The translations under genes and the position numbers were made by a program. Below, piece after piece: positions 36,923 through 46,926 of a DNA stretch of 64,000 nt. Each line of letters starts with the position of its first letter. Position 1 is the first letter of the stretch. The notes under the pieces were generated by a model that saw only the letters and a list, made by a program, of their open reading frames with translations, had not been told where the DNA came from and did not search any database. This stretch comes from Lysobacter luteus (lineage in GTDB: Bacteria; Pseudomonadota; Gammaproteobacteria; Xanthomonadales; Xanthomonadaceae): positions 1,106,001 to 1,170,000 of the forward strand of contig NZ_OU015430.1 of the NCBI RefSeq assembly GCF_907164845.1, given 5' to 3'.

Positions 36923-38803
36923 TCACAGCTCCGGGTACGGGAAACGGCGTGCGGAGATGGCCTCGCGCGCGTCGTCCAGCGCGGGGTGGTCGGCGACGAA
37001 GTCGTCGGGGTAGTAGGCGAGGTGCCGCACGCCCGCGGCCTGCAGCCTGCGGCTGGTCGCCGGCAGGTCGCTGTTGGGGATCCGGCCGGCGCCATCGCCG
37101 CCACGCCAGTCCACTGTCTGCAGCTGGAACACGGTCCGCCCGAACGCGCCGGGGACGGCGGCGACGGCGTCGGCCAGGCGGTCCAGCCACGCGGCGGGGG
37201 CGTCGCTGTGCTCCATCCACGGCATGGCCATCACCACGGTGTAGTCGTAGGCCTGCAGGAAGGCCGGCAGGCCCTGGGCGAACCACGCCTCGCTGGCGGG
37301 CTCCAGCACCGGCCGCGCGAACAGGTTGCGCGAGGTCGCCAGCCTGGGACGCCAGCGCTCGGCGGCGCGGTGCAGCTCGTGGGTGAACTCGATCAGGTAG
37401 GCGGTGCGCGCGGCGGGGTTGCCGGGGAACAGCGATGGAAGCTCGCGTTCGCGCAGCAGTGCGTCGTCGTGGAAATGCAGGCCTGCGACGGGCGCGGCAA
37501 TCGCCAGGTCCTCGTAGAGGTCGGTGATGAGCGCGCGCGCTTCCGGGTCGGTCGGGTCGAGGCGGAACACCTCGCCCGGCTCCGGATCGGGCAGCGCTCG
37601 CGCGAGCGCAACGGCCGGCCTGAATGCGAGCACCGGCATCCAGGCGTGCACGCGCACCCGGGCACGCGTGGACAACTGCCAGGCGACGCGGCTGAAGAGG
37701 TCGGCACGCACCGGCAGGTGGCGGTTGGGGAAGTACAGCGCGTCGGCGGCGCCGTCGCCGTCCGGGTCGGCGAACGCCTGCAGGAACACATGGCTCGGCT
37801 TGATCCGGTGCATGCGCTCGACCAGCGCATCGAGGTTGCGCTCGACCTGCGCCGGGTCGGGGTCGTACAGGTAGTCCAGGTCGACCTGCACGGCGCGCAT
37901 CGGCTCCACCGCGTCGGCGTCGTCGCGCAGCTCCGCGACCAGTTCGACCACGTCGGGGTTGCCGGTCACCAGCAGCCGGGAGAGGCCGTGCAGGTCGGCG
38001 CCGGCGAGCCGCTCCTGCCGGGTGCCTTCCAGGTCGAACGAGAAGCGCATGCCGAGCCCGTCGGCAATCGCGTTGGTGCGCTGGCTGTAGGCCGCGTAGG
38101 GCCAGACGATCGCGCGAGGCGGCTGGCCGAGCTCGCGCTCGATCGCGGCCGCGCTGGCGGTGAGGTCGGCGCGCACGCGGGCAAGGTATTGCGCCGCGGT
38201 CTCGTAGGCGTCTGCGGCGGGGTCGTAGATGCGCGTCACCGCCGCCGGGATCACGTTGCCCTGCGGGTTGGCCAAGGCGCCGTAGTGCATCGCGTCGGTG
38301 TGCGAGGCGACCTCCACCAGCCCGCTGGCCTGCATCTCGCGCAGGTGCGCCCAGGTCACGAAGTCGTCGCGGTCATGCGAGGCGGGCCCCGCGTAGTCGA
38401 CGTGACTGTCGGCCGGCAGGTCCACCCACCCCGTGACCGGCGCGATCACGGCCGGGAAGCGGTAGGCGCGCAGCAGCGGGAAGGCGTGTGTGTACACGCT
38501 GCGCAGGCCGTCGTCGAAGGTGAGCAGCACTGCGCGCTCGGGCAGTGGGCGCACACCGCGCGAGGCGGCCTCCACATCGTCCAGGTCGACCGCGGTGTAG
38601 CCGTTGCCGTGCAGCCAGTCGAGGTGGGCGGCGAAGTTCTGGGTGCTGACCGCGTGCGGATCCACGTCGCCCTGGCGCGCGACGTCGTCGCGTATGTCGT
38701 GGTAGCTCAGCACCAGCAGCGAGGCGTCGGCCGGCGGAGCGCCGAGCAGCGAGAGCAGGGCGAGTGCCGGGGCGAGGAGGACGCGGGACATGCGGGACGT
38801 CAT
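36923..38803 (-). CDS. pgaB: PGA N-deacetylase PgaB
   Basis: The 626-residue periplasmic protein has an N-terminal CE4 polysaccharide deacetylase domain (about 28-280: LSYHDI, LLTFDDGLRSVYTH, VASHTDAMHYG) and a C-terminal hydrolase-like domain (about 300-620: VQVDLDYLYDPD, GLHFHDDALL). It partly deacetylates PGA for export. Unlike the E. coli lipoprotein, the signal peptide (LALLSLLGAPPADAS) has no lipobox cysteine, so it is probably soluble or anchored otherwise. ATGs at 38803 and 38791 are both possible; the first lies one base after the pgaA stop. Confidence 0.94.
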   Translation of the reverse strand: MTSRMSRVLLAPALALLSLLGAPPADASLLVLSYHDIRDDVARQGDVDPHAVSTQNFAAHLDWLHGNGYTAVDLDDVEAASRGVRPLPERAVLLTFDDGLRSVYTHAFPLLRAYRFPAVIAPVTGWVDLPADSHVDYAGPASHDRDDFVTWAHLREMQASGLVEVASHTDAMHYGALANPQGNVIPAAVTRIYDPAADAYETAAQYLARVRADLTASAAAIERELGQPPRAIVWPYAAYSQRTNAIADGLGMRFSFDLEGTRQERLAGADLHGLSRLLVTGNPDVVELVAELRDDADAVEPMRAVQVDLDYLYDPDPAQVERNLDALVERMHRIKPSHVFLQAFADPDGDGAADALYFPNRHLPVRADLFSRVAWQLSTRARVRVHAWMPVLAFRPAVALARALPDPEPGEVFRLDPTDPEARALITDLYEDLAIAAPVAGLHFHDDALLRERELPSLFPGNPAARTAYLIEFTHELHRAAERWRPRLATSRNLFARPVLEPASEAWFAQGLPAFLQAYDYTVVMAMPWMEHSDAPAAWLDRLADAVAAVPGAFGRTVFQLQTVDWRGGDGAGRIPNSDLPATSRRLQAAGVRHLAYYPDDFVADHPALDDAREAISARRFPYPEL

Positions 38804-38804
38804 G

Positions 38805-40835
38805 TCATTGGCCCCAGTGGAGTTGGACATCAAAGGAAAGGTGGCGCTCGCGCTGGCCGTCGTAGACCGGCCGCGACCAGTTGACGCCGTAGTCGAGCGA
38901 GCGCCCGTACCCCAGCGACCAGGCGTGGCGATAGCCCAGCGAAGGCACCCACTGAGCGCTGAAACCGTCCTGCCAGGACTGCCCCAGCGCGACCCCGAAC
39001 TGTTGCGAGAAGGCGTGGTCGTAGCGCTGCCAGTGGGTGGTGCGCAGGTCGGCACCGAGCGTCCAGCCGGCGTCGCGGGTCGGGTTGAAGTACGGCGCGT
39101 CGTCACGGCTGCCGCGGCCAACGTGGACCTGGCCGCGCAGCTCGAACCGCAGCCGCGGCATCGCCAGCACCGCGTTGTAGCCGTCCACCGACAGCGACTC
39201 GCGCCGGTTGCCGTCGTCGTAGCGCCATTGGCGGAATTCGCCGCCAAGGCCGGCACGCTCGTCGCGCGTCCATTGCAGGCCAAGGGCGGCGGTGTCGGCG
39301 AGGATGCCGGCGGCCCGCGCCTGCAGCGATGCATCAGCGTCGTTGTGGCCGGCTTCCGCGCGGGCACGCCACTGGTCGTTGAAGCGCCAGCCGGCGGCGG
39401 CCCGGTACGCGGTCGCATCGTTGGCAAGTGGACCGGTGCGGCGATCGTCGCTGCGTGCGGCCTGGACCTCCCATTCCAGACGGTCATGGCGGAAATGCAA
39501 GCCAATGCCGTGGCGCAGGTCGCGCACGCGCGGCGTGGCGTCGGCGAACTCGGCCCACTGCTCCGAGCGGAAGGCGCCAAGCCGCCAGCGATCGCCCAGC
39601 AGCGGCGATCGGACGGCAAGCGCGTGCCCGCCGTCGCGGCTGCCCAGCGGCGATGCGGTCGCGGGACCATCAGCGTCGCCGCGGCCCCCGTGGAGCGATG
39701 CCTCGACCTGCCAGCCGGTGCGGTGGCGCCACTGTTCGTGCAGCCGGCGCGCGTGGACGTTGTCCGGCCAGGCCTGCATCAACGCGTCGTGGGCCCGGCG
39801 TGCGCGGCGCATCCGGCCCAGTTCGGCCAGCGCATCGACGCGGCCGATCCGGGCGTCCAGGTTGCGCGGATCCTGCGTATGGGCGACGTCGAACCGCTGC
39901 AGCGCCTCTTCCGGGCGGCCACGTTGCAGGACCACGGCGCCCAGCTTGGCGTTGAGGTCGGAACTTGCCGGCGCCATCGCGGCCATCGGCGCCAGCATCG
40001 CCTCGGCCCGGCCCGGGTGTCCGGAGTACGCAAGGACCATCGCAAGGTTGGTCTCGGCCGAATAGCGGTTCCAGTTGGCGTCCGCGGTGCGCGCGCCGGG
40101 TTCGCGCTGCCACGCCGGCTCGGCGCGCACGATCCGCGCGAGATGCCGGGTTGCATCGGCGTGCCGGCCGGACTCCAGGTACGCGTAGGCCAGCACGACC
40201 TGGGTGTCGACGTCGTCGTGGAGGGCTTCCGCTGCGCCTTCCAGCGCCTCGACGGCTTCCTCGGGATGGCGGGCCGCCAGCAGCGAATCACCGGCCGCGG
40301 CAAGCGCGTACGCCGGCACCGTGATCCCTTCCGCTCGCAACCTGCGGTAGAGGTCGGCAGCCTGCGCGTGCTGCTCCAGGCCGTTGAGGATCACCAGGCG
40401 GTCGAACGCGTGGCGGGGGGTGTCGGCAGCCTGCACGGCCAGCGCCGCGGCTTCGGCGCGTCGCATGTCCTCCAGCCGCCGCGGTTCGTCGAGCGGGCGG
40501 GCGCCGCCCCAAACGGCCAGGCGCGCCACGTGGTCGGCCTCCATCCGGGCCGCTTCGTCGGCGGTGAAGAGGCCCGGGCGCGCCTGCAGCAACGCCCACG
40601 CGCGGCTGGCGCTGCCCACGTCCGCCAAGGTGAGGGTGCGCAGGCGGTACAGCTCGGCATCGTCGGGGGAATCGGCCTGCAGGCGCTCGTAGATGGCAAG
40701 CGCCGCCAGCCACTCGCCGCGCGCACGCGCCTGCGTCGCTTGCTCGAGGGCGTCGCCCCTGGCCGTTGCGGGCGACACGCCGCACAGGCACAAGGCCATG
40801 GCGACGCAAAGCCGCGCCGGGCTCGCGTGGATCAT
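38805..40835 (-). CDS. pgaA: PGA outer-membrane exporter PgaA
   Basis: The start at 40835, with a GGGGGAAA site, gives 676 residues with a signal peptide (ending GVSPATA). The N-terminal half is a TPR superhelix that binds deacetylated PGA (about 30-370: ATRHLARIVRAEPAWQ, RPEEALQRFDVAHTQDPR). The C-terminal half is an outer-membrane barrel ending in an aromatic-rich strand (HLSFDVQLHWGQ). It is the first gene of pgaABCD. A longer reading to 40889 would begin before the signal peptide and is rejected. A Clp/CRP-type site lies 57 bases upstream. Confidence 0.93.
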   Translation of the reverse strand: MIHASPARLCVAMALCLCGVSPATARGDALEQATQARARGEWLAALAIYERLQADSPDDAELYRLRTLTLADVGSASRAWALLQARPGLFTADEAARMEADHVARLAVWGGARPLDEPRRLEDMRRAEAAALAVQAADTPRHAFDRLVILNGLEQHAQAADLYRRLRAEGITVPAYALAAAGDSLLAARHPEEAVEALEGAAEALHDDVDTQVVLAYAYLESGRHADATRHLARIVRAEPAWQREPGARTADANWNRYSAETNLAMVLAYSGHPGRAEAMLAPMAAMAPASSDLNAKLGAVVLQRGRPEEALQRFDVAHTQDPRNLDARIGRVDALAELGRMRRARRAHDALMQAWPDNVHARRLHEQWRHRTGWQVEASLHGGRGDADGPATASPLGSRDGGHALAVRSPLLGDRWRLGAFRSEQWAEFADATPRVRDLRHGIGLHFRHDRLEWEVQAARSDDRRTGPLANDATAYRAAAGWRFNDQWRARAEAGHNDADASLQARAAGILADTAALGLQWTRDERAGLGGEFRQWRYDDGNRRESLSVDGYNAVLAMPRLRFELRGQVHVGRGSRDDAPYFNPTRDAGWTLGADLRTTHWQRYDHAFSQQFGVALGQSWQDGFSAQWVPSLGYRHAWSLGYGRSLDYGVNWSRPVYDGQRERHLSFDVQLHWGQ

Positions 40836-40891
40836 CTGGTGTTTCCCCCTGTAAACCGGCGCGGCTAACCGCGACCGGTTGCCACACAATA

Positions 40892-40907
40892 CGTGAGTTG
40901 CGTCACA
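40892..40907 (-). promoter_or_regulatory. CRP/Clp-type operator upstream of pgaABCD
   Basis: CGTGAGTTGCGTCACA is a near-perfect palindrome (TGTGA-N6-TCACG on the coding strand of pgaA), one base from the ideal CRP/Clp consensus TGTGA-N6-TCACA. Its centre is 64 bases upstream of the pgaA start codon. In Xanthomonas, Clp is inhibited by c-di-GMP, so this site could link PGA expression to c-di-GMP. No convincing -10 was fixed. Confidence 0.6.
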
Positions 40908-41013
40908 AACAGGACGGGAGAGAAAAGAAATCCGGGGGCGCGATTGGCCGGCCGGTGGTCGCTCTCCAACGGACAGGGGCAGGGGCGGGTGGCCTGGGAG
41001 GAACCCGGAAACG

Positions 41014-41039
41014 AAAAAAGCCGGCGCTGGGCCGGCTTT
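41014..41039 (-). terminator. Rho-independent terminator of tRNA-Pro
   Basis: On the minus strand AAAGCCGGC (41039-41031) pairs with GCCGGCTTT (41025-41017) around CCAGC, followed by further T residues to 41014. It lies 16 bases after the tRNA 3' end. Confidence 0.92.
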
Positions 41040-41055
41040 CTTGCGTTCTGCGGAT

Positions 41056-41132
41056 TGGTCGGGGAGACAGGATTTGAACCTGCGACTTCTACGTCCCGAA
41101 CGTAGCGCTCTACCAGGCTGAGCTACACCCCG
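41056..41132 (-). tRNA. tRNA-Pro(CGG)
   Basis: A 77-base cloverleaf: acceptor CGGGG pairs with CCCCG followed by encoded CCA; D arm AGCTCAGCCTGGTAGAGC; anticodon stem CTACG/CGTAG with loop TTCGGGA (anticodon CGG); T arm GCAGGTTCAAATCCTGT. It is transcribed divergently from hisS and is followed by a strong terminator. Confidence 0.97.
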
Positions 41133-41264
41133 ACTGCAGAGCCGCGCATTTTAGACAGTGGCGCCGGTCTAGGCAAGCACAATCGTCAGCCAGGCGCCGG
41201 TGCGCCGGCCGGGCCGCTAAACTGTCGCGATTCCCTTGCGACACCGCCGTCACTGGAGCCCGCC

Positions 41265-42668
41265 TTGTCCCACGCGCCGATCAAGCCGCGCACCCCGCCC
41301 GGGGTGATGGAGCTGCTGCCACGCGACCAGATCGCCTTCCAGCGCATGCTCGACACCATCCGCCGCAACTACGAGCGCTTCGGGTTCCTGCCCGTCGAGA
41401 CGCCGGTGATGGAGCTGTCGGAGGTGTTGCTGACCAAGTCCGGTGGCGAGACCGAGCGCCAGGTGTACTTCGTCCAGTCGACCGGCGCGCTGGGCAAGGC
41501 CGCGCAGGGCGAGGGCGACGGCCTGCCGGAACTGGCACTGCGCTTCGACCTCACCGTGCCGCTGGCGCGTTACGTCGCCGAGCACGAGCACGACCTGGCG
41601 TTCCCGTTCCGCCGCTACCAGATGCAGCGGGTGTACCGCGGCGAGCGCGCGCAGCGCGGGCGGTTCCGCGAGTTCTACCAGTGCGACATCGACGTGGTCG
41701 GCAAGGACTCACTGAGCACCCGCTTCGACGCGGAGATCCCGGCGGTCATCCACGCGGTGTTTTCCGAGCTGGCGATCGGCCGCTTCACCATCCAGCTCAA
41801 CAACCGGAAGTTGATGCGCGGGTTCTTCGAAGCACAGGGCGTCGTCGACCCGGACCTGCAGGCGCGCGTGCTTCGCGAGGTCGACAAACTCGACAAGCGC
41901 GGCGCCGACTACGTGCGCGAAACGCTGACCGGCGACGGCTTCGGGCTGTCGCCGGAGTCGGTCGCGGCGATCCTCGCGTTCGTCGGCATCCGCTCGACCT
42001 CCCATGCCGACGCGCTGGCCCGGCTGGACGCGCTCGACCCGAGCAACGGGGCCCTGCAGGAAGGTGTGGCCGAGCTGCGCGAGGTGCTTGAACTGGTGCG
42101 CGCGCTGGGCGTGCCGGAGTCGGACTACGCGCTCAACTTCTCGATCGCCCGCGGCCTGGACTACTACACCGGCACCGTCTACGAGACGACGCTCGACGAC
42201 TACCCGCAGATCGGCTCGATCTGTTCGGGTGGGCGCTACGAGAACCTGGCCAGCCACTACACCAAGTCGAAGCTCCCCGGCGTCGGCATTTCGATCGGCC
42301 TGACCCGACTGTTCTGGCAGCTGCGCGAGGCCGGCCTGGTGAAGACCGCCGACAGCAGCGTGCAGGTGCTGGTGACGCAGATGGACGCCGAGTCGCTTCC
42401 GCATTGCCTGTCGCTTGCGCGCGAGTTGCGCGACGCGGGGCTCAATACCGAGGTGGTGATGGAGCCTTCCAAGCTGGCCCGGCAGTTCAAGTACGCCGAC
42501 AAGGCCGGCATCCGCTTCGTGACGGTGCTGGGCGCCGACGAGATCGGCAAGGGCACGGTCACGGTCAAGGACCTGCGACGCGCGGACCAGTTCGAGGTCG
42601 CGCGCGCCGAGCTGGCGCAGGCATTGCGGGTCGAGCTGGCGCAGCCGGACATGGAGGCGCGGGCATGA
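41265..42668 (+). CDS. hisS: Histidyl-tRNA synthetase
   Basis: This 467-residue class II synthetase shows motif 2 ([20 protein letters not shown]), the histidine motifs [10 protein letters not shown] and [11 protein letters not shown], motif 3 ([13 protein letters not shown]) and a C-terminal anticodon-binding domain (about 370-455). The TTG start is supported by a GGAG site eight bases upstream and by the conserved [12 protein letters not shown] beginning; the first ATG would cut this off. It ends in an ATGA overlap with the next gene, an ammonia-lyase, so both are likely translated from one message. Confidence 0.96.
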   Translation: MSHAPIKPRTPPGVMELLPRDQIAFQRMLDTIRRNYERFGFLPVETPVMELSEVLLTKSGGETERQVYFVQSTGALGKAAQGEGDGLPELALRFDLTVPLARYVAEHEHDLAFPFRRYQMQRVYRGERAQRGRFREFYQCDIDVVGKDSLSTRFDAEIPAVIHAVFSELAIGRFTIQLNNRKLMRGFFEAQGVVDPDLQARVLREVDKLDKRGADYVRETLTGDGFGLSPESVAAILAFVGIRSTSHADALARLDALDPSNGALQEGVAELREVLELVRALGVPESDYALNFSIARGLDYYTGTVYETTLDDYPQIGSICSGGRYENLASHYTKSKLPGVGISIGLTRLFWQLREAGLVKTADSSVQVLVTQMDAESLPHCLSLARELRDAGLNTEVVMEPSKLARQFKYADKAGIRFVTVLGADEIGKGTVTVKDLRRADQFEVARAELAQALRVELAQPDMEARA

Positions 42669-44557
42669 AGCCGGTGCGGCTGGACGGACGCTCGCTCACC
42701 CGCGCGGGGCTGGTCGCCGTCGCCCACGGGGCGCAGGTCGAGCTGGCCACCGAACAACTGCCCGCTGTCGCGCGTGCGGCCGAGTTCCTGGCCGAGCAGG
42801 TCCGCCGCGAGGAGCCGATCTACGGCGTGTCGACCGGCTTCGGCAGCAACGCCGACCGCCTGCTGGGCGCGCACCGCGTGCGCAGCGGGGCGGGCGCGGA
42901 TGCGGTCAACCCGCACGAGTCGCTGCACGAGGAGCTCCAGCGCAACCTGATCGTCACCCACGCGGTCTGCGTCGGCGAGCCGTTCGCGCCGGAGGTGGTG
43001 CGGGCGATGCTGTGCATCCGCATCAATACGCTGATGCGCGGGCATTCCGGCATTCGCGTGGAAACCCTGCAGGCGCTGGCGGCGATGCTCAATGCCGGCA
43101 TCGTGCCGGTGGTGCCGCAACTGGGGTCGGTCGGTGCGTCGGGTGACCTTGCGCCGCTTTCCCATCTGGCGATCGTGCTGCTGGGCGGCGGCGAGGCCTT
43201 CTACCGCGGCGACCGGCTGCCGGGTGCCGAGGCGCTTGCGCGTGCAGGCCTGCGACCGGTCACGCTGTCCTACAAGGAAGGCCTGGCGCTCAACAACGGC
43301 ACCGCGCAGATGCTGGCCTGCGGCGTGCTGGCGCTGTCGAAGCTGGAGGACCTGCTCGACACCGCCGACCTGGCCGCGGCGATGACCATCGATGCCTTCG
43401 CCGGTCGGCTCGGCGCTTTCGCCGAGGAGGTGCACGCGCTGCGTCCGCATCCCGGGCAGGTCGAGGTGGCCGCGCACCTGCGCCGACTGCTCGAGGGGTC
43501 GACCCTGGCCGACATCCCGTACCACCTGGTGCCACGGTTCCGGCCGTGGACGCCGGACGCGTGGGACGACGACGAAGCGCGTGCGCTGCGTTTCGACATC
43601 GGCTGGGACTGGGTACCGCTCAACCAGCGCCACGGCCGCGAGAAGTTCTACACGCGTTTCCGCCCGTTCCGCGGCGGCAAGAAGCACCAGCCGCAGGACA
43701 GCTACTCGCTGCGCTGCATCCCGCAGGTGCATGGCGCGGTGCGCGACGCGGTGGCGCAGGCCGCGCGCGTGCTCGAGATCGAGCTCAACGCGCTGACCGA
43801 CAACCCGATTGTGTTCCCCGATGCGGACCGCGAGCACGTCGAGCAACAGGTGATCTCGGCCGGCCATTTCCACGGCATGCCATTGGCGCTGGCGATGAGC
43901 TACGTCAAGGCGGCGATCCCGGTGCTGGCAAGCATCTCCGAGCGCCGCCTCAACAAGCTGGTCGACCCGGCCACCAACGACGGCCTCCCGGGCTTCCTGA
44001 TCGGCAACGAGGACGCGACCGAGTCGGGCTTCATGATCGTGCAGTACACGGCGGCGGCGATCGTCAACGACCTGGCCAGCCGTGCGCACCCGGCTTCGGT
44101 GTACTCGATCCCGACCAGCGCCAACGCCGAGGACCACGTGTCGATGGGCGCCAACGAGGCGCGCCACGTGCTCTCCATGGCGGACGATCTCGGCAAGGTC
44201 CTCGGGCTCGAGCTGTATACGGCGGCGCAGGCGCTGGACCTTCGGCGCGACATGATCAACGCCGCCCGCGCCCTGGCGAAGCGCGGCGATGCGGCCGCGC
44301 TGGCGGAAAAGATCTCCGGTGAACCGCGCACCGAGCAGGCGCATCACGGCGGGTTCCTGGCGGAGGTCGAGGCACTGCGCGCGGAGTTGTCTGCGTCGGA
44401 CGAGTTCCGCCCGGGCAGCGCCGTGGCCGCCGCGCATGCCGCCATCCGCGAGCGCATCCCGTTCCTGCAACGCGACCGCGCGCTGGATGGCGAAGTGGCC
44501 GCGGCGGTGCAGCTGGTGAGCGACGGCATCGTCCTCGCCGCCGCGCGCACGGCGTAG
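42665..44557 (+). CDS. Aromatic amino acid ammonia-lyase (HAL/TAL/PAL family), unusually long
   Basis: The 630-residue protein is about 120 longer than a typical histidine ammonia-lyase. The MIO-forming triad Ala-Ser-Gly is at 158-160 ([14 protein letters not shown]), with Tyr53 in YGVSTGFG and [15 protein letters not shown] later. The substrate-selecting position reads TH (98-99), leaving histidine or tyrosine as candidates. An insertion of about 60 residues (281-342, rich in W, F, R and D) precedes the YSLRC motif, and another stretch enlarges the C-terminal part. It is coupled to hisS by ATGA; no hutU, hutI or aryl-polyene genes are near, so its role is open. Confidence 0.85.
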   Translation: MKPVRLDGRSLTRAGLVAVAHGAQVELATEQLPAVARAAEFLAEQVRREEPIYGVSTGFGSNADRLLGAHRVRSGAGADAVNPHESLHEELQRNLIVTHAVCVGEPFAPEVVRAMLCIRINTLMRGHSGIRVETLQALAAMLNAGIVPVVPQLGSVGASGDLAPLSHLAIVLLGGGEAFYRGDRLPGAEALARAGLRPVTLSYKEGLALNNGTAQMLACGVLALSKLEDLLDTADLAAAMTIDAFAGRLGAFAEEVHALRPHPGQVEVAAHLRRLLEGSTLADIPYHLVPRFRPWTPDAWDDDEARALRFDIGWDWVPLNQRHGREKFYTRFRPFRGGKKHQPQDSYSLRCIPQVHGAVRDAVAQAARVLEIELNALTDNPIVFPDADREHVEQQVISAGHFHGMPLALAMSYVKAAIPVLASISERRLNKLVDPATNDGLPGFLIGNEDATESGFMIVQYTAAAIVNDLASRAHPASVYSIPTSANAEDHVSMGANEARHVLSMADDLGKVLGLELYTAAQALDLRRDMINAARALAKRGDAAALAEKISGEPRTEQAHHGGFLAEVEALRAELSASDEFRPGSAVAAAHAAIRERIPFLQRDRALDGEVAAAVQLVSDGIVLAAARTA

Positions 44558-44576
44558 CGGCGGTACCAGGCATCCC

Positions 44577-46202
44577 GTGTCGATGCGCCTGCCAGCCACC
44601 GCGTTGTTCCTCGCCCTGGCCGCGTCGCCCGATGCGCGCGCCGCGCAGGACGCGTTGATCACCGGCGAGGTGTACGCCGACGCCAACCGCAACGGCCAGC
44701 GGGACCCGGACGAAGCCGGCATCGCGGGCGTCGGCCTGTCGAACGGACGCGTGCTGGTGCGATCCGGCGTGGATGGCCGCTACGCAATCGCGGCCCGACC
44801 GGGCGACACCGTGTTTGCGATCAAGCCGGGTGCCTACGCGTTTCCCACCGGTGCTGGAGGGCTGCCGGCCTTCTGGATCCATTACCTCCCCGACGGCTCG
44901 CCACCGCTCGAATACGGCGGCATTGCCGCGCAGGGCGATACCCGGTTCGACCTGGGGCTGCTGCCGGTCGAACGCACCGCCGGGCCGCTTGACGTCGTGC
45001 TGTTTGCCGATCCGCAGACCGCTTCGCTGGTGGATGTCGATTACTACGCGCGTGACATCGTTGCCTCGGTGCGTGGCAGCGGGCATGACAATGCGCAGCT
45101 CGGCCTGACCCTGGGTGACGTGGTCAACGACGACCTGGCCCTGTACCCCGCGCTCAACCGTGCGACCGCGTCGCTTGGCGTGCCGTGGTTGCACGCGGCA
45201 GGCAACCACGACCTGGATTTCGACGCGCCCGGCGATGAGCAATCGCTGCTGACCTTCCGCCGCCACTTCGGGCCCGACACCTTCGCCTGGGAGGAGCCGG
45301 GTGCGACCTTCGTGGTGGTGGACGACGTGGTGTACCAGCCGGGCGCGGCACCGGGCTACGTCGGTGGCCTGCGCGACGGGCAGTTCGCTTTCCTGGAGGC
45401 CTACCTGCCGACGGTGCCGAAAGACCGGCTGCTGGTCGTCGCGGCGCACATTCCGTTCTTCGACACGGACCCGGCACCGGATCGCGAGACCTTCCGCCAA
45501 GCCGACCGCGAACGCCTGTTCGCACTGCTGGGGGCATTTCCACATGTGCTCCTGCTCAGTGGCCATGGCCACGTGCAGCGGCACGTGCACCACGACGCCG
45601 CCAGCGGCTGGCACGGCGCAACCGCGCTTCACGAGTACAACCTGGGTGCGGCCTGTGGCGCATTCTGGTCGGGCGTCAAGGACGCGGCCGGTCTCCCCAC
45701 CGCGACGATGGCCGACGGCACGCCCAACGGCTATGCGACCCTGCGTGTCGACGCAGGCGGCGATTACCGGCTGGCGTGGCACCCCGCGCGGCTGGGCGGC
45801 ACGGGCACGGACCCGGCCGACACTCCGGGGATCGGCCTGCATGCACCTCGCGTGCTGCGCCAGGGCGCCTACCCGGCGTGGGGGGTGTACGCCAACGTGT
45901 ACATGGGGCTGGACGACACCCGCGTGGAATTCCGTGTCGACGGTGGCGAGTGGCGGCCGATGCGGAAGGTCGACCGCCCGGACCCTCGGCTGCTGGCCGA
46001 GAACGCACGCGATGACGCCGCTACCGAGCTGCGCGGCTACGACCGTTCACCCGAAGCGATCCCGAGTACCCATCTGTGGCGTGGCGCACTACCGACCGAC
46101 CTCCCCGCCGGCGAACACCGGGTCGAGGTCAGGGCGTTCGACCGCTGGCAGGGTGAACAGCGGGCGTCGACGACCTACCGGTTGCAGCACGCGACGCCGT
46201 AG
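44577..46202 (+). CDS. Exported calcineurin-like phosphoesterase
   Basis: The 541-residue protein has a signal peptide (ATALFLALAASPDARAA). An N-terminal SdrD/MetallophosN-like beta domain (VYADANRNGQRDPDEAGIAG, with calcium-binding character) is followed by the metallophosphatase core (about 140-345: VLFADPQ, LGDVVNDD, AGNHDLDF, AAHIPFF, SGHGHVQRH) and a MetallophosC-type tail (about 390-540). The first motif has DxQ instead of DxH. The start is GTG with an AGG site six bases upstream; an ATG two codons later is possible. It probably hydrolyses a phosphoester in the periplasm; the substrate is unknown. Confidence 0.88.
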   Translation: MSMRLPATALFLALAASPDARAAQDALITGEVYADANRNGQRDPDEAGIAGVGLSNGRVLVRSGVDGRYAIAARPGDTVFAIKPGAYAFPTGAGGLPAFWIHYLPDGSPPLEYGGIAAQGDTRFDLGLLPVERTAGPLDVVLFADPQTASLVDVDYYARDIVASVRGSGHDNAQLGLTLGDVVNDDLALYPALNRATASLGVPWLHAAGNHDLDFDAPGDEQSLLTFRRHFGPDTFAWEEPGATFVVVDDVVYQPGAAPGYVGGLRDGQFAFLEAYLPTVPKDRLLVVAAHIPFFDTDPAPDRETFRQADRERLFALLGAFPHVLLLSGHGHVQRHVHHDAASGWHGATALHEYNLGAACGAFWSGVKDAAGLPTATMADGTPNGYATLRVDAGGDYRLAWHPARLGGTGTDPADTPGIGLHAPRVLRQGAYPAWGVYANVYMGLDDTRVEFRVDGGEWRPMRKVDRPDPRLLAENARDDAATELRGYDRSPEAIPSTHLWRGALPTDLPAGEHRVEVRAFDRWQGEQRASTTYRLQHATP

Positions 46203-46227
46203 CGGGCCGCGGACAGGACCGACGGGA

Positions 46228-46926
46228 TCAGGCCTGCGGGTCGATCCGGTCGAACGTTTCCACCCGGAGATGGCCGCCCGTGGCCTCACCGGTGCGTGCC
46301 TCGGGGTAGTCCTCGCGGCGATCCACCAGCACGGTGTCCATCCCGGCTTCGCGCGCCGCATCGAGCTCCTCGACGACGTCGGACAGGAACAGAATCTCGC
46401 TGGCGGGCAGTTCGATGGCCTCGGCGATGCGGCGGTAGCTGTCGGCTTCGCGCTTGCCGCCGACCTCGGTGTCGAACCACCCCGAGAACAGCCGCGTCAG
46501 GTCGCCTGCGTCGCTGTGGCCGAAGAACAGCCGTTGCGCCGGCACGCTGCCGGACGAATACACGTAGAGCGGCAGCCCTGCCGCGTGCCAACGGACCAGC
46601 CCGTCCGCCGCGTCGGGGTAGATGTGCGCGGTGAAGTCGGCGTCGCGGTAGCCCGCCGCCCAGATCATGCCCTGCAACGCCTTCAGCGCGGTGTGCTTGC
46701 GGTCCTGGTCGATCCAGCCCTGCAGCACCTCGACCACCATCTCGTCGCGGCACACCCCGCCGTTCTCGGCGGCCACCGCGTCGAGCCACTTGCGGACGCC
46801 GGGTTCGGATCCGTGCGCGCGGACAAAGCCCGGCAACGCGCGGCGGGCATACGGAAACAGCACGTCCTTGACGAAGGAAATGCCGCTGGTGGTGCCCTCG
46901 ATATCGGTCAGGATCGCCCGGGCCAT
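46228..46926 (-). CDS. mtnC: Enolase-phosphatase E1
   Basis: This 232-residue HAD enzyme acts in methionine salvage, converting the diketo phosphopentane to acireductone by enolisation and dephosphorylation. Motif I is [20 protein letters not shown], motif [19 protein letters not shown], and the motif III/IV region [14 protein letters not shown] and [13 protein letters not shown]. The start overlaps the mtnD stop by one base (TGATG). It is the last gene of mtnB-mtnD-mtnC. Confidence 0.96.
   Translation of the reverse strand: MARAILTDIEGTTSGISFVKDVLFPYARRALPGFVRAHGSEPGVRKWLDAVAAENGGVCRDEMVVEVLQGWIDQDRKHTALKALQGMIWAAGYRDADFTAHIYPDAADGLVRWHAAGLPLYVYSSGSVPAQRLFFGHSDAGDLTRLFSGWFDTEVGGKREADSYRRIAEAIELPASEILFLSDVVEELDAAREAGMDTVLVDRREDYPEARTGEATGGHLRVETFDRIDPQA

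Noticed and set aside
41056-41132. tRNA-Pro as an integration site for a genomic island
   Set aside because: No integrase, direct repeat of the tRNA 3' end or foreign-looking genes next to it.
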